A stretch of DNA of 46,407 nucleotides from Flavobacteriaceae bacterium. Lineage in GTDB: Bacteria; Bacteroidota; Bacteroidia; Flavobacteriales; Flavobacteriaceae. This document shows, in pieces, positions 15,279 to 25,795 of the stretch. The notes under the pieces are model-generated. The model did not search any database and was not told the origin of the DNA. It worked only from the letters and a program-made list of their open reading frames with translations. The stretch is taken from contig PBHD01000006.1 in assembly GCA_002719315.1 (NCBI GenBank), positions 1-46,407 of the forward strand, in the 5' to 3' direction. Numbering within the stretch: the stretch's first letter is position 1; each line of letters begins with the position of its first letter. The position numbers were made by a program, and so were the translations under genes.

Positions 15279-16538
15279 ATGAAAAAAATTAATCGGGGTC
15301 CACTTTTTTACATAATTCTTTTAATACTTGCAGGCGAAGCAGTTTATATACTTCCATATGTTTTGGCTCGAGTATTTAGACCAACATTTTTAGATGTATT
15401 TGAATTAAGTAATTTTCAACTTGGAAGTTTGTTTTCAGTATATGGAATTGTTGCACTGATTTCATATGCTTATGGAGGAGTGATTGCAGATAAATTCTTG
15501 CCTAGAAAATTAATGGCATTATCTCTATTCTTAACTGCTCTAGGAGGGATAATAATGGCAACTTTCCCATCATACCTAGTTTTACAAATCTTATTTGGTT
15601 ACTGGGGCTTTACTACTGTTTTTTTGTTTTGGGGAGCAATGATAAAAGCTACTAGGCTGTGGGGTGGTTCCTTAAGTCAAGGAAAAGCATTTGGCTTTTT
15701 AGATGGAGGTAGAGGATTAGTTGCAGCATCAATAAGCAGTTTAGGTGTATTTATTTTCTCATTTATTTTAACAGCCGACATTGAATCTGCTACTTTTATT
15801 GAACGTCAACAAGCATTTAAGTATGTCATTTTATTTTCTTCATTAGTAATTTCTCTAATTGGATTCTCAGTACTTTTTTTTATGAAAATGGAAGGAGAAG
15901 AAGAGTTAAAAGGACTTGCTTCTTCAAACTCAATTAAAAACATTAAATCTGTTCTTAAGATACCTTCGGTTTGGCTATTAATGATCATTATAATGTCTGC
16001 ATATGTTGGTTATAAATTAACTGATATATATTCTTTATATGCTTCTGATGTTATGCTTTATGATCAAATTCAAGCTGCAGAAGTAGGATCACTCCAGCTT
16101 TATCTTCGCCCCATAGTTTGTTTAACAATTGGTTTTCTCTCTGATAGAAGTAGTGGTATATCATGGATTATAACCGGTTTTATTATTATGTTATTTGGAG
16201 CAGCAATTTTTTCCTTAGGAGTTATTAAATCAAGTATGGATCTTATTTTTTTCTTATCATTAATAATAGTTGCAGTAGGCACATATGCTGTTCGAGCTCT
16301 TTATTTTGCAGTTTTTCAAGAAGGAAAAATACCATTAGCAATTACTGGAACAGCAGTTGGAATAATTTCTATAGTTGGATATACACCAGATGTTTTTGCA
16401 AGTCCAATTATGGGCTATCTATTAGACAGTTTTCCAGGTGTTCTAGGTCACCAATATGTTTTTGGCATGTTAGTTATTTTTTCTATTTTGGGTTTGTTGG
16501 CTTCAATAAAATTTGCCAAAGTAGTAAGATCAGCTTGA
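15279..16538 (+). CDS. MFS transporter
   Basis: About 12 hydrophobic helices; YGGVIADKFLPRKLMALSL MFS loop motif; start at inner MKKINRG. Confidence 0.88.
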   Translation: MKKINRGPLFYIILLILAGEAVYILPYVLARVFRPTFLDVFELSNFQLGSLFSVYGIVALISYAYGGVIADKFLPRKLMALSLFLTALGGIIMATFPSYLVLQILFGYWGFTTVFLFWGAMIKATRLWGGSLSQGKAFGFLDGGRGLVAASISSLGVFIFSFILTADIESATFIERQQAFKYVILFSSLVISLIGFSVLFFMKMEGEEELKGLASSNSIKNIKSVLKIPSVWLLMIIIMSAYVGYKLTDIYSLYASDVMLYDQIQAAEVGSLQLYLRPIVCLTIGFLSDRSSGISWIITGFIIMLFGAAIFSLGVIKSSMDLIFFLSLIIVAVGTYAVRALYFAVFQEGKIPLAITGTAVGIISIVGYTPDVFASPIMGYLLDSFPGVLGHQYVFGMLVIFSILGLLASIKFAKVVRSA

Positions 16539-16558
16539 TCAGGTTTTAATTTAGCAAA

Positions 16559-17155
16559 TCAGAAGTTGTATCTAGCTCCTACACTAAGAATTAATCTAGA
16601 GAATTTGTTGTTCTGATTTAAATCAACAGTTACATCATTAATTTCAGATTCTTTAAATTTCCCTGTGAAAAGATCAACATTAAAAGAATACCTCCATCGC
16701 CTTGAAATATCACCCAACATAAATGCGTTGCCTAAAATTACTCCACTTCCCTTCCATCTTATATCATCATTAGTGGTTTCAGTATCTCTATTAACAGCAG
16801 CTTTTAGTCCTAGAGCTAGTTGTGGTTTAATATACCAAGAAAACTTTTCTCCTATATCCAATGTGTAGGTTGGTCCAATTCCCCAGTAACTCAATGTGAA
16901 AAATACATCCTCTTCATATTTCTCTGATATTTGGAGTGATGCAGAAAAATTTATCGCGGCTCCATATTTTTCCGAAAATCTATATCCAGCATCCATTAAT
17001 CCAAAATGAATACCTTGTTTTAGGTCTTGACTTGAAGAGAAATCACCTCCCGGATACGTATATCCCATGGAAGCACCAAAATAAACTTTTGAGTCCTGTG
17101 AATAAGAACTTGATATTATAAACATTGTTATTATCGATAGAGTAATTTTTTTCAT
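16559..17155 (-). CDS. Outer-membrane beta-barrel protein
   Basis: Signal peptide, alternating aromatic/beta pattern, C-terminal ...LSVGARYNF. Confidence 0.7.
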   Translation of the reverse strand: MKKITLSIITMFIISSSYSQDSKVYFGASMGYTYPGGDFSSSQDLKQGIHFGLMDAGYRFSEKYGAAINFSASLQISEKYEEDVFFTLSYWGIGPTYTLDIGEKFSWYIKPQLALGLKAAVNRDTETTNDDIRWKGSGVILGNAFMLGDISRRWRYSFNVDLFTGKFKESEINDVTVDLNQNNKFSRLILSVGARYNF

Positions 17156-17292
17156 AATCTTATTTTTAAAGATAGCCTAACAAATATGATACAAATAGAA
17201 TAGTTATTATTATAATCGAAAACCCGATAATCTTAATAAAAAGGTTATAACCTGTTACCATTTTTGACCACCACATAAGTATAAATTTAAAA

Positions 17293-17323
17293 AAAACCCT
17301 CAACTTAATTAGAAGAGGGTTTT
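17293..17323 (-). terminator. Intrinsic terminator downstream of the 17345..18028 gene
   Basis: AAAACCCTC (17293-17301) / GAGGGTTTT (17315-17323) inverted repeat, followed on the minus strand by a T-run. Confidence 0.75.
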
Positions 17324-17344
17324 ATTGTAGTCTTGAAATTTATT

Positions 17345-18028
17345 TTATTGATATCTTCTGAGAACTTCTACAATAAAGTCATGCGTCTGTTCAACCTCTC
17401 CGCGATTTTGAACATAAACTTTAAATGCCTTATTATCTTGTACCTCAGAGATAAATCCTAAATGATCATTAAGATTTTTTCCCGTTACCAGAGCCCAGTG
17501 TGAAGCTCCATTTGGCTTATTAACATCATATGTTCCAAAACCTACAACTCTGTCAGTAAATAATACTGAAGCGCTTTCGGTAAATTTCTTTTGAGCACTA
17601 GCAAAAGCTTTAGGATCTTTAGCTTTGATATCCCAAATATGAACCCATGGATTTTTCTTTGTATCTCCTTCCTTCCAATTCAGTATTCTGCCTGAACGAG
17701 CATCTCCCCATGATTCAACAAAATTAAATAATCCTCTCCAAAAAGCATCATTTTCAAAATCAGCAAGTTCTTCAGCAAATCCTCCATTATCTATTTCCCA
17801 CATCCAAACAATTCTATGAGTCCGTCCATCTTTCCTGCCATGTCTTAGGCGCTCTAGAACCATACCTCCAGAGTTAAACTTTTTTCCATCCATAAACTCA
17901 TCAAACAATTCAGCTATTTGATCTTGTGAGTTTGGTTCAACTGTGATTTCAATAAAATTAAATGCCATTTGCTGAGCACTTAAGATGCTAGCGAAAAATA
18001 AAACTGTAATAAATAATATTCTTTTCAT
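17345..18028 (-). CDS. Secreted hypothetical protein
   Basis: 227 aa, signal peptide MKRILFITVLFFASILSAQQ. Confidence 0.6.
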   Translation of the reverse strand: MKRILFITVLFFASILSAQQMAFNFIEITVEPNSQDQIAELFDEFMDGKKFNSGGMVLERLRHGRKDGRTHRIVWMWEIDNGGFAEELADFENDAFWRGLFNFVESWGDARSGRILNWKEGDTKKNPWVHIWDIKAKDPKAFASAQKKFTESASVLFTDRVVGFGTYDVNKPNGASHWALVTGKNLNDHLGFISEVQDNKAFKVYVQNRGEVEQTHDFIVEVLRRYQ

Positions 18029-18092
18029 TTTAAGTTAATTTATGATTAATGAATCTAATTTAAAAATAATCTATTCCATATTAAAGAAAGAT

Positions 18093-19418
18093 TTATATGA
18101 ATTTAGTCTTACCAGGTATAGGTATCTGGTAATTACCATTCTTATCTGGCTTAACAGGGGGAATACTATTCCATGTCATTTCTTCAGGAACTAATTTCAT
18201 TTTTGATTCTAGAGCCTGTTTGAAAGTAATTTTCTGCCCCGAATATGTTGCCATTCTACCTAAAATTGCAGTCAATGTACTTTTGGCTCCATTTTCTGTA
18301 TCTGAAATTAACCCACCATTTCTAATAGAAGCAAATAAACGATCATGTTCAACTTGATATGGGTTTGGATCTTCTCTCTTAGGATATTTATATAACATTT
18401 TTCCATCAAGATCAACAATTTCTCCCTTCCCAATTTCTATACTCCCTTTAGTGCCCTGAAAAGCTTCATCTACTCGACTCATACATCCTGGAATGTGACG
18501 GCACTGACTTGAAATAACGGCACCACTAGCATAGGTGAATTCAACAAAATGATGATCAAAAATCTCACCATTGTCTCTACCATTTCTTACCTCTCTCCCT
18601 CCCATTCCTTGTGCTGAAACAGGGTAATCTCCTATAAACCAGTTAGCTACATCAATGTTATGAATGTGCTGTTCTAAAATATGATCTCCACATAACCAAG
18701 TAAAATAATACCAATTTCGCATTTGATATTCTAATTCAGATTGGCCAGGTTGTCGCTTATTAGTCCATACTCCATCACTATTCCAATATACCTGTCCCCC
18801 TCTAATCTTTCCTATTAAACCATTATCAACCTTATTTTTAAAATCTAAATATTTAGATTCATAATGCCTTTGTAAACCAACAACTACATTTAATTTTTTT
18901 TCTTTTGCAATTTTTGCAACAGACAGAACTTTTCTAACACCTGCAGGATCAGTGGCCAATGGCTTTTCCATAAAAACATGTTTCTCCTGTGAAATAGCAT
19001 ATTCAAAATGATATGGTCTAAACCCTGGAGGAGTGGTAAGTATAACTACATCTGCTAAATCAATTGCTTTCTTGTAAGCGTCAAATCCTACAAATCTATT
19101 TTTTTCTTTGATTTTGATATTCCTGGCCCCTTCAAAATATTCATTAATATTCTTTAAACTACTTTCTAAACGATCCTTAAATGCATCTGCCATAGCAACT
19201 AACTCAACATTTTTATCTGCTTTAAGGGCTTGAATAGCTGCTCCTGAACCTCTTCCTCCACAACCTACTAAGGCTACTTTTAATTTTTTCTCAGCATGAA
19301 CATTTGACATTGCTTCAACAAATAAAGGAGATGCTACAATTGCGCCTGTAGCTATAGAGGTTTTTTTTATAAAAGAACGTCTTGATTTGTTTTTAAAAGA
19401 ATTTGATTTGTTTTTCAT
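18093..19418 (-). CDS. Gfo/Idh/MocA-family oxidoreductase with Tat-like signal
   Basis: SRRSFIKKTSIATGAIVASP Tat motif; VALVGCGGRGSGA Rossmann motif; HVFMEKPLATDP. ORF-track start moved to MKNKSN. Confidence 0.88.
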   Translation of the reverse strand: MKNKSNSFKNKSRRSFIKKTSIATGAIVASPLFVEAMSNVHAEKKLKVALVGCGGRGSGAAIQALKADKNVELVAMADAFKDRLESSLKNINEYFEGARNIKIKEKNRFVGFDAYKKAIDLADVVILTTPPGFRPYHFEYAISQEKHVFMEKPLATDPAGVRKVLSVAKIAKEKKLNVVVGLQRHYESKYLDFKNKVDNGLIGKIRGGQVYWNSDGVWTNKRQPGQSELEYQMRNWYYFTWLCGDHILEQHIHNIDVANWFIGDYPVSAQGMGGREVRNGRDNGEIFDHHFVEFTYASGAVISSQCRHIPGCMSRVDEAFQGTKGSIEIGKGEIVDLDGKMLYKYPKREDPNPYQVEHDRLFASIRNGGLISDTENGAKSTLTAILGRMATYSGQKITFKQALESKMKLVPEEMTWNSIPPVKPDKNGNYQIPIPGKTKFI

Positions 19419-19437
19419 TTGATTAAAATTTATTTGA

Positions 19438-20400
19438 TTAATAACTCCAATATTTTTTTTGAATCTCTTCTGATGGTATTTCAAGTGGTCGTACAATTCG
19501 AAATCCAAGAAACTGAGCATCAGTATGCCACCAAAGACTTTTAGGAATTTGTGGGTCTCTCCTTTTCCATCTTTTTGAAGAAGGTCTCCTTGAAGAGCTG
19601 CGAAGTCTCTCAGGCTTATCCATCCATGATCCGCCTCTCACTACTCTCGGATATGTTTTTGTTGGGGCTTCATAAGGATTAACTGCATTTTTCTTACGTT
19701 TTTTATATGCTGTTGGTATGTATTGATCTAAAGTCCATTCAGCTACATTACCATGCATATCATATAATCCCCAAGAATTTGGTTTTTTTTGTCCTACTTT
19801 TTGATATTTTTCATTGCTGTTATCAGAATACCATGCGTAATCTTTTAATTCACTCATATCTTCACCAAAAGAATAAGCTCCCTCTGATCCAGCTCTACAA
19901 GCATATTCCCATTCAGCTTCTGTTGGAAGTCGATAAAATTTTCCAGTCATTGCAGATAGCCACTCACAAAATTTAACTGCGGCCAATTGAGTCATACTTA
20001 TTGCTGGATATCCATCAGTTCCCATACCAAAACTCATTTCAACATAAGGCATAGTAGCTCCCGAAACAGCATCTACATCAATTGAAACCTCGCTTTCTAA
20101 ATCCTTTTTCATTTGGTGTTGATCAATTTCTCTGGATACAAAAAGATTATACAAGTCCCATGTTATTTCATATTGACCAATCCAAAAAGCATCTATCTGA
20201 ACTTCATGTTGAGGTCCCTCATCTGCAAAATGTCCAATCTCTGATTTTGGACTACCCATTTTAAAAGAACCTGAAGGGACAAAAATCATTGGTATATTCT
20301 CTTCTGTTTGAGGAACTTTTTGAACATAGTTGTTTTGAGCACTAATATTATATGACATTAAAATAATAAAAAATAAAAATATTTGATCTGAGTAACTCAT
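19438..20400 (-). CDS. Secreted formylglycine-generating-enzyme-like (SUMF1/FGE-sulfatase domain) protein
   Basis: IFVPSGSFKMGSP, LPTEAEWEYACRAGSE, YDMHGNVAEWTLD, VVRGGSW. Confidence 0.88.
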   Translation of the reverse strand: MSYSDQIFLFFIILMSYNISAQNNYVQKVPQTEENIPMIFVPSGSFKMGSPKSEIGHFADEGPQHEVQIDAFWIGQYEITWDLYNLFVSREIDQHQMKKDLESEVSIDVDAVSGATMPYVEMSFGMGTDGYPAISMTQLAAVKFCEWLSAMTGKFYRLPTEAEWEYACRAGSEGAYSFGEDMSELKDYAWYSDNSNEKYQKVGQKKPNSWGLYDMHGNVAEWTLDQYIPTAYKKRKKNAVNPYEAPTKTYPRVVRGGSWMDKPERLRSSSRRPSSKRWKRRDPQIPKSLWWHTDAQFLGFRIVRPLEIPSEEIQKKYWSY

Positions 20401-20439
20401 TTAATATAAATATGCCATAAATTTTTATTTTTTAATCTA

Positions 20440-23259
20440 TCATTTTTTTATAACCAAACTTGGGTTTATTGGATACCTTCCAAAAGATTTTCCGTAAATA
20501 GCAATTCCACCATCCCCTTCAGTTTCAATACGAATAGTCATATTACCTTCTTTTAAATAACTCTTCAATTCATCATTACTGATAGGTACTTTTATTAAGT
20601 AACCATATGAACCGGCCTCATTTAATTTTGGTTGATTTGACCAAAAATCATCATCAGTAGATTTATAAGGAGATATTATTTGATTATGCCATGATAAAAC
20701 CCCTCTATGGTCAGCAGGATCATCTAATAAAGTCATTCTTTTTTTAGGTTTGCCATTTACTGAAATTTTTATACGGGATTGAAATAATACTTCGTCAGTC
20801 ATTGGATAAGAGTTTGGGTTCTTACTTGGACTGACTATAGATCCTCTCATCCAATCCATTCCAGCATCAACATAATCTTCACCTATTTTATCTTTATCAA
20901 AGAGCTTTTTTGCTGAAGCTTCAATAATAAAATAAGCTTCTTTAAAACTTAAGGTTTTATATTTGGCGGGAATTTGAATTTCGTATTCAAAAAAACCGCT
21001 TCCAGCTCCATTAACTTTTTTCCCATTCAAAACATTCCATCTTTTTTTTGTCCAATCAGAGTTGGAAAATTCATTAGCTGGTAAACTAACTACTTCCACA
21101 TTCTTTAATTTTTCATTTGAATTAACTTCAAAGTGCATAAAGTTTCTGTGCAATATCTTATTATCCAAAGTTTTTAGTTTAAACGTTAGCTTAGAAAGGC
21201 CGCTATGATTTGGCATTGATAATTCAAGAGGTGTTATGGACTTTTGCATCCATGGATAATATTTTATCCTAAAATTGTCAGATTTAATTAATTTTTCTTC
21301 AGCAATATAATTTGTATGGGACAATTCATATTCGACAATAATTTCTTCTCCATAATTATCACTAGTAAAAGATGAAATAAATAACGGTACATCTATTTTT
21401 TCTCCACCGTTAACCGTTTGACATATTTCAACACCAGTAGATAAATAAACAGGAGCATGAAAATCATTGAGAGTCATTCCTTCTAGAATTTCATCCAACC
21501 CTGTTTTTTTTTCAGATCTATCAAATTTCCAATACCCGTTCCATTCGTTTATAACATCATGATGTTCTGTATATAGCCATCCTGCTACTTCTGGAAACTT
21601 TCTAAAACTATTTATCATTCTGTGATAATCATAACTCCAATCTATATCACCAGTACTTCCTTTATAGCCCCATACATTTCCACACTCAGAATTTACAAAG
21701 GGTTGATCCTGTTGTTTAAATCCATCATAATATAGATGAGAGCCCCCTTTGAAATTTTTTTCAGTTTGATCTTTCAAAAAATTTTCCCATTCATTTCCTG
21801 GCAGGTATACATGCCAAGAGTTTATATCTGTAGCTGTATGAAGTCCTCCACAACAAGTAGAATTATCCTCTATTAGTCTTGATTTATCCAATGATTTTGC
21901 CAGATAATACATCGAAGCCACCCAATTATATGTTTCAGGAAGAATTTCTCTTTCATTTTCTTTATTATCTTCAGGATCATTTTTAGTTGAAAGTCCCCAC
22001 TGTTCATTAAAAATGACCCATGAAAAAATAGAAGGGTGATTATAATCTCTTTTTATCATTTGTTTTAGAGTGTATTCAGATTCATTTCTCATAAATTGAT
22101 CTGGATCACCCCAAGAATTTGGTAAATCCTCAACAACTAAAAGGCCTAATTTATCAGCCCAGTATAATTTTCTTGGAACTTCAACTTTTATATGAACTCT
22201 AATTCCATTTAACCCAATGGATTTACTTCTTAGAATCTCTTCTTTAATAAAGTTATCATTAGGGAATGTATAAAATCCATCTGGATGATAGGATTGATCT
22301 AAAGCTAATTGAAGATATATTGGTTTATTGTTTAACGCAACATATGGATATTCTGTCCCGGGTAAATTAATGGTAGAAATTTTTCGCATTCCAAAATAAG
22401 ATTTAACAATGTCATCATCGAGTGTTATTTCAACATCATAGAGATAAGGATCTTCAAGGTCCCATAATCTCATTTCTGGTATTTTTATATCAAAGCTTCT
22501 TCTTAATTGTCCTGGCTTTACAGTTATATTATGTTTGATTAATCCTTTTTCAGTTTTAATGTTGATATTTAAAGGCAATTCTTTTGTGGCATAATTTTCT
22601 AAATAAGCCGTAACATTTACTTTCTTATTATCAATATCAGGTGTAAAATGAACAGCATCTAAAAAATTTTGCCCTCTTGCTTCTAAATAAATTGTTTGCC
22701 AAATACCTCTGGCATTCCCGTAACCTTGCTTTCCATATAAAGCATAACCTCTTTTAAACTTGTTTGGATCACCAGCATTATCATCTACTTTTAAAGTTAT
22801 GTTTTGATCTTTACCATATTTTATATATGAAGTAAGATCAAAAGAAAAAGGAACATATCCTCCTTGATGTTTGCCTATTAAAATTCCATCAATCCAAAGT
22901 GTTGTTTCCCAATCAGATGCTCCAATTATGATAAATGTCTTTTTTCCTTTCCAATCTTTTGAAACATTTATTTTTCGATTATACCAAGCAATATTAGCCT
23001 CATCTTTAACTCCTGATAATTTTGACCCCCATGGAAAGGGTACTGTGATTGTTTTATCAAACTTTACTCTTTGTTCTTGCCATTTTTCTTTTTCACCAAC
23101 ATTATTTGGGTCAAATTTAAAATCCCATTGACCGTTAAGATTTTCCCATATTTCTCTTTGAAAATCTGGTCTGGGATGCTCAGGCAATGGTATTTGTGAT
23201 TTTAAAATGAATGTTTGTAATAAAAATAATACACTAAAAAATTTAATAAATAGTTTCAT
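20440..23259 (-). CDS. Secreted glycoside hydrolase family 2-like protein (beta-galactosidase/glucuronidase-like)
   Basis: Signal peptide; EIWENLNGQWDFKFDP, VPFPWGSKLSG, RDYNHPSIFSWVIFNEQW (GH2 acid/base region), FVNSECGN (candidate nucleophile region). Confidence 0.85.
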   Translation of the reverse strand: MKLFIKFFSVLFLLQTFILKSQIPLPEHPRPDFQREIWENLNGQWDFKFDPNNVGEKEKWQEQRVKFDKTITVPFPWGSKLSGVKDEANIAWYNRKINVSKDWKGKKTFIIIGASDWETTLWIDGILIGKHQGGYVPFSFDLTSYIKYGKDQNITLKVDDNAGDPNKFKRGYALYGKQGYGNARGIWQTIYLEARGQNFLDAVHFTPDIDNKKVNVTAYLENYATKELPLNINIKTEKGLIKHNITVKPGQLRRSFDIKIPEMRLWDLEDPYLYDVEITLDDDIVKSYFGMRKISTINLPGTEYPYVALNNKPIYLQLALDQSYHPDGFYTFPNDNFIKEEILRSKSIGLNGIRVHIKVEVPRKLYWADKLGLLVVEDLPNSWGDPDQFMRNESEYTLKQMIKRDYNHPSIFSWVIFNEQWGLSTKNDPEDNKENEREILPETYNWVASMYYLAKSLDKSRLIEDNSTCCGGLHTATDINSWHVYLPGNEWENFLKDQTEKNFKGGSHLYYDGFKQQDQPFVNSECGNVWGYKGSTGDIDWSYDYHRMINSFRKFPEVAGWLYTEHHDVINEWNGYWKFDRSEKKTGLDEILEGMTLNDFHAPVYLSTGVEICQTVNGGEKIDVPLFISSFTSDNYGEEIIVEYELSHTNYIAEEKLIKSDNFRIKYYPWMQKSITPLELSMPNHSGLSKLTFKLKTLDNKILHRNFMHFEVNSNEKLKNVEVVSLPANEFSNSDWTKKRWNVLNGKKVNGAGSGFFEYEIQIPAKYKTLSFKEAYFIIEASAKKLFDKDKIGEDYVDAGMDWMRGSIVSPSKNPNSYPMTDEVLFQSRIKISVNGKPKKRMTLLDDPADHRGVLSWHNQIISPYKSTDDDFWSNQPKLNEAGSYGYLIKVPISNDELKSYLKEGNMTIRIETEGDGGIAIYGKSFGRYPINPSLVIKK

Positions 23260-23426
23260 GATTTTTCTTTTTTAGAACCGATTAGAAAAAAATCTATATA
23301 CTCTTTTCAAAATAAAATTTATTAATATAAATTTAACCATAAGTTTTAATAACCAAAAACAAACATTTACTCTTAAATAATACCGTTTAATATTATAAAA
23401 CCCTTATTATTATTTAAAGAATAAAT

Positions 23427-23963
23427 ATGAAAAAAATTGTTGCTTTTGGAGCCAGCTCCTCGATAAATTCTATTAACAAAACTTTAGCAAGATATACCTT
23501 GTCACAAGTTAATAATTCAATACATGTAATTTTAGATCTAAATGATTTTGAAATGCCTATCTATAGCGTTGATAGGGAAAAAAAAGAAGGAATTCCTAAG
23601 CTTGCATATAAATTCAAAAAAATTTTAAAAACAGCAGATGGTATTATTATTTCATTTGCTGAACATAATGGAGCATACACAGCAGCATTTAAAAATATTT
23701 TTGATTGGATTTCTAGAATTGAAAAAATTGTTTGGTTCAACAAGCCAATGTTTTTATTGGCTACTTCAAATGGTGATAGAGGAGCTAAGCAGGTTCTTGA
23801 AATTGCGCATTCAAGAATCTCTAGAGGAAATCCTTATCAAATTCCAACATTTTCACTTCCAAATTTTGAGAAAAACTTTACTGAAGAAGAGGGAATATTA
23901 AATAAGGATATAAAAAATGAATTTGAAAAAGCGTTAAGTTTATTCATCTCAAATGTTAATTAA
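23427..23963 (+). CDS. NADPH-dependent FMN reductase-family flavoprotein
   Basis: FGASSSINSINKTLARY N-terminus, PMFLLATSNGDRGAKQVLEIA. Confidence 0.85.
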   Translation: MKKIVAFGASSSINSINKTLARYTLSQVNNSIHVILDLNDFEMPIYSVDREKKEGIPKLAYKFKKILKTADGIIISFAEHNGAYTAAFKNIFDWISRIEKIVWFNKPMFLLATSNGDRGAKQVLEIAHSRISRGNPYQIPTFSLPNFEKNFTEEEGILNKDIKNEFEKALSLFISNVN

Positions 23964-24704
23964 ATGGGAATAACAATCTTTAAAAAGGAGGACCAAGCAA
24001 ATGGAAATTTCAATAATGGGGAAATTCTAGAAAAAAAACCCATTGGATTTTCACAAGATGGAGGAGAATTAAAGCCTTATTCCAACTTATTTTATTGGGC
24101 TCATGCCTGGACCTCATCAAAAAAGAGTATGATAGGGTTACATCCTCATAAAGGTTTTGAGATCTGTAGTTTTGTATTAAAGGGAAATATCAACCATTTT
24201 GATACGAAACAAAACAAATGGATCCCTCTATCTGAGGGAGATGTTCAAATAATTAGATCTGGTAATGGAATTTCTCATGCTGAAGAAATTGATAAAAATT
24301 CTGAAATTTTCCAAATTTGGTTTGATCCAGATCTGAAAAAATCCCTTCAAAAAGAGGCCTCTTATGATGATTATAAATCAGAAGTTTTTAAAGAAAAATC
24401 TTCTGAAAATAAAACTATTAAGTTTATAGCAGGAAATAATTCTCCAATGAGAATGGATACTGAAGGAATTTTAATAAATGAATACAAACTAAACAAAGGA
24501 AAACATACTTTGAAAATTTCCTCAGAATCAATTCATTCATTATTTTTATATGAAGGTTCTCTTAAATACAAAGAGAGCCTCTTAAAGAAAGGAGCGTTTT
24601 TAAAGGTTGAAAACACAAATAAGATAAGTTTTGAAGGAATAGAAAACAGCAGAATTTTTGAAATCATTTCACCTCAAATGCCCTCCTACAATACCTACTC
24701 ATAA
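23964..24704 (+). CDS. Pirin-family protein
   Basis: GLHPHKGFEICSFVLKGNINHFDT and GDVQIIRSGNGISHAEE. Confidence 0.88.
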   Translation: MGITIFKKEDQANGNFNNGEILEKKPIGFSQDGGELKPYSNLFYWAHAWTSSKKSMIGLHPHKGFEICSFVLKGNINHFDTKQNKWIPLSEGDVQIIRSGNGISHAEEIDKNSEIFQIWFDPDLKKSLQKEASYDDYKSEVFKEKSSENKTIKFIAGNNSPMRMDTEGILINEYKLNKGKHTLKISSESIHSLFLYEGSLKYKESLLKKGAFLKVENTNKISFEGIENSRIFEIISPQMPSYNTYS

Positions 24705-24720
24705 TTTAAAATAAATAAAG

Positions 24721-25137
24721 ATGAGAATATTGCCATACTTTTTATTTTTTGTTTTTTCATTTAATTCATTTGCCCAAGAAACTGAAATCAAAGAAAAAAT
24801 GAGCAAAACAGATGTTAAAAAAAGAAAAAAACTATCTTCATCAAGAGCAATTAATTTCGATGCAAATAATTTATGGGATGCCATAAAACCTGCTTTAGGT
24901 CCGGGCGTATATCAAGAAGATGGAAAAGTTTTATTTAATACAGGAGCTATTTTTTCTACTTCAAACAAATATGTGGAATGGGCTATTAATGGAACTCTAA
25001 TGGGTCAATCTATTCCTTTAAATATTGAAATTCAAGACATTTATGATGTAAAGGTTTTAAAATCTGCAATGGAAACTAGTAAGTATGGGTTAAGAGGTTC
25101 TGCCGGTGTGATCGAAATTATATTAAAAAAAGATTAA
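24721..25137 (+). CDS. Small secreted protein resembling an isolated TonB-dependent-receptor plug domain
   Basis: Signal peptide; C-terminal IQDIYDVKVLKSAMETSKYGLRGSAGVIEIILKKD matches the plug-end pattern. Confidence 0.6.
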   Translation: MRILPYFLFFVFSFNSFAQETEIKEKMSKTDVKKRKKLSSSRAINFDANNLWDAIKPALGPGVYQEDGKVLFNTGAIFSTSNKYVEWAINGTLMGQSIPLNIEIQDIYDVKVLKSAMETSKYGLRGSAGVIEIILKKD

Positions 25138-25213
25138 ACTAATTAATCGGAACCAAACCAATAAAATCAAATTTCCTAATAGGAATTGGGCCGAAAATTA
25201 AAAATTATTAAGA

Positions 25214-25732
25214 TTATTCGTTTTCTCCTTTTACTCGCTCATGAACATAAAACTCTTGAACTTTTCCATCTGAAATTAATGCATCAATAACTTGATATAA
25301 ATTTACTTCTTTTCCATCAACAGTAAGAGTCATATCATGTCCAGCTGTAACCCATTGTCTTAATTCTCCATCTTTTGTTCTAACATCATTAGCAATGGCA
25401 TATTTAATTTTCCATTTGGGAGAATTTTGATCAAACCATTGGCTTAGAAACTCAATATGAGTGTCAATTCCCTCTATAAACTGCCCTTGTGGACCTCTTG
25501 CTTTGAAGGTATCAGAATCTAATGATCTAATAAGATCAAAATCTCTCTCATTATGTGCTTTTATATAATTATCCCATAGTGTAATATTTTCAATTGATCC
25601 AGCCTCAAGATCTCTTTTTTCTCCCTCATCTGAAATATCATATCCAATTATTGATTGCTTTTTAACAGTAATGGTTTCAGTACATGATATCATAAATGAA
25701 ACTGAAACTAGTAGTAGTATAATATTTTTCAT
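25214..25732 (-). CDS. Lipoprotein with NTF2/SnoaL-like domain
   Basis: Lipobox (FMISC); TLWDNYIKAHNERDFDLIRSLDSDTFKARGPQGQFIEG. Confidence 0.65.
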   Translation of the reverse strand: MKNIILLLVSVSFMISCTETITVKKQSIIGYDISDEGEKRDLEAGSIENITLWDNYIKAHNERDFDLIRSLDSDTFKARGPQGQFIEGIDTHIEFLSQWFDQNSPKWKIKYAIANDVRTKDGELRQWVTAGHDMTLTVDGKEVNLYQVIDALISDGKVQEFYVHERVKGENE

Positions 25733-25795
25733 TTTATTTAATTTTTATTATTGAACAAATATATAGATAGTTTTGTTAGATTATAAAGATAACTG

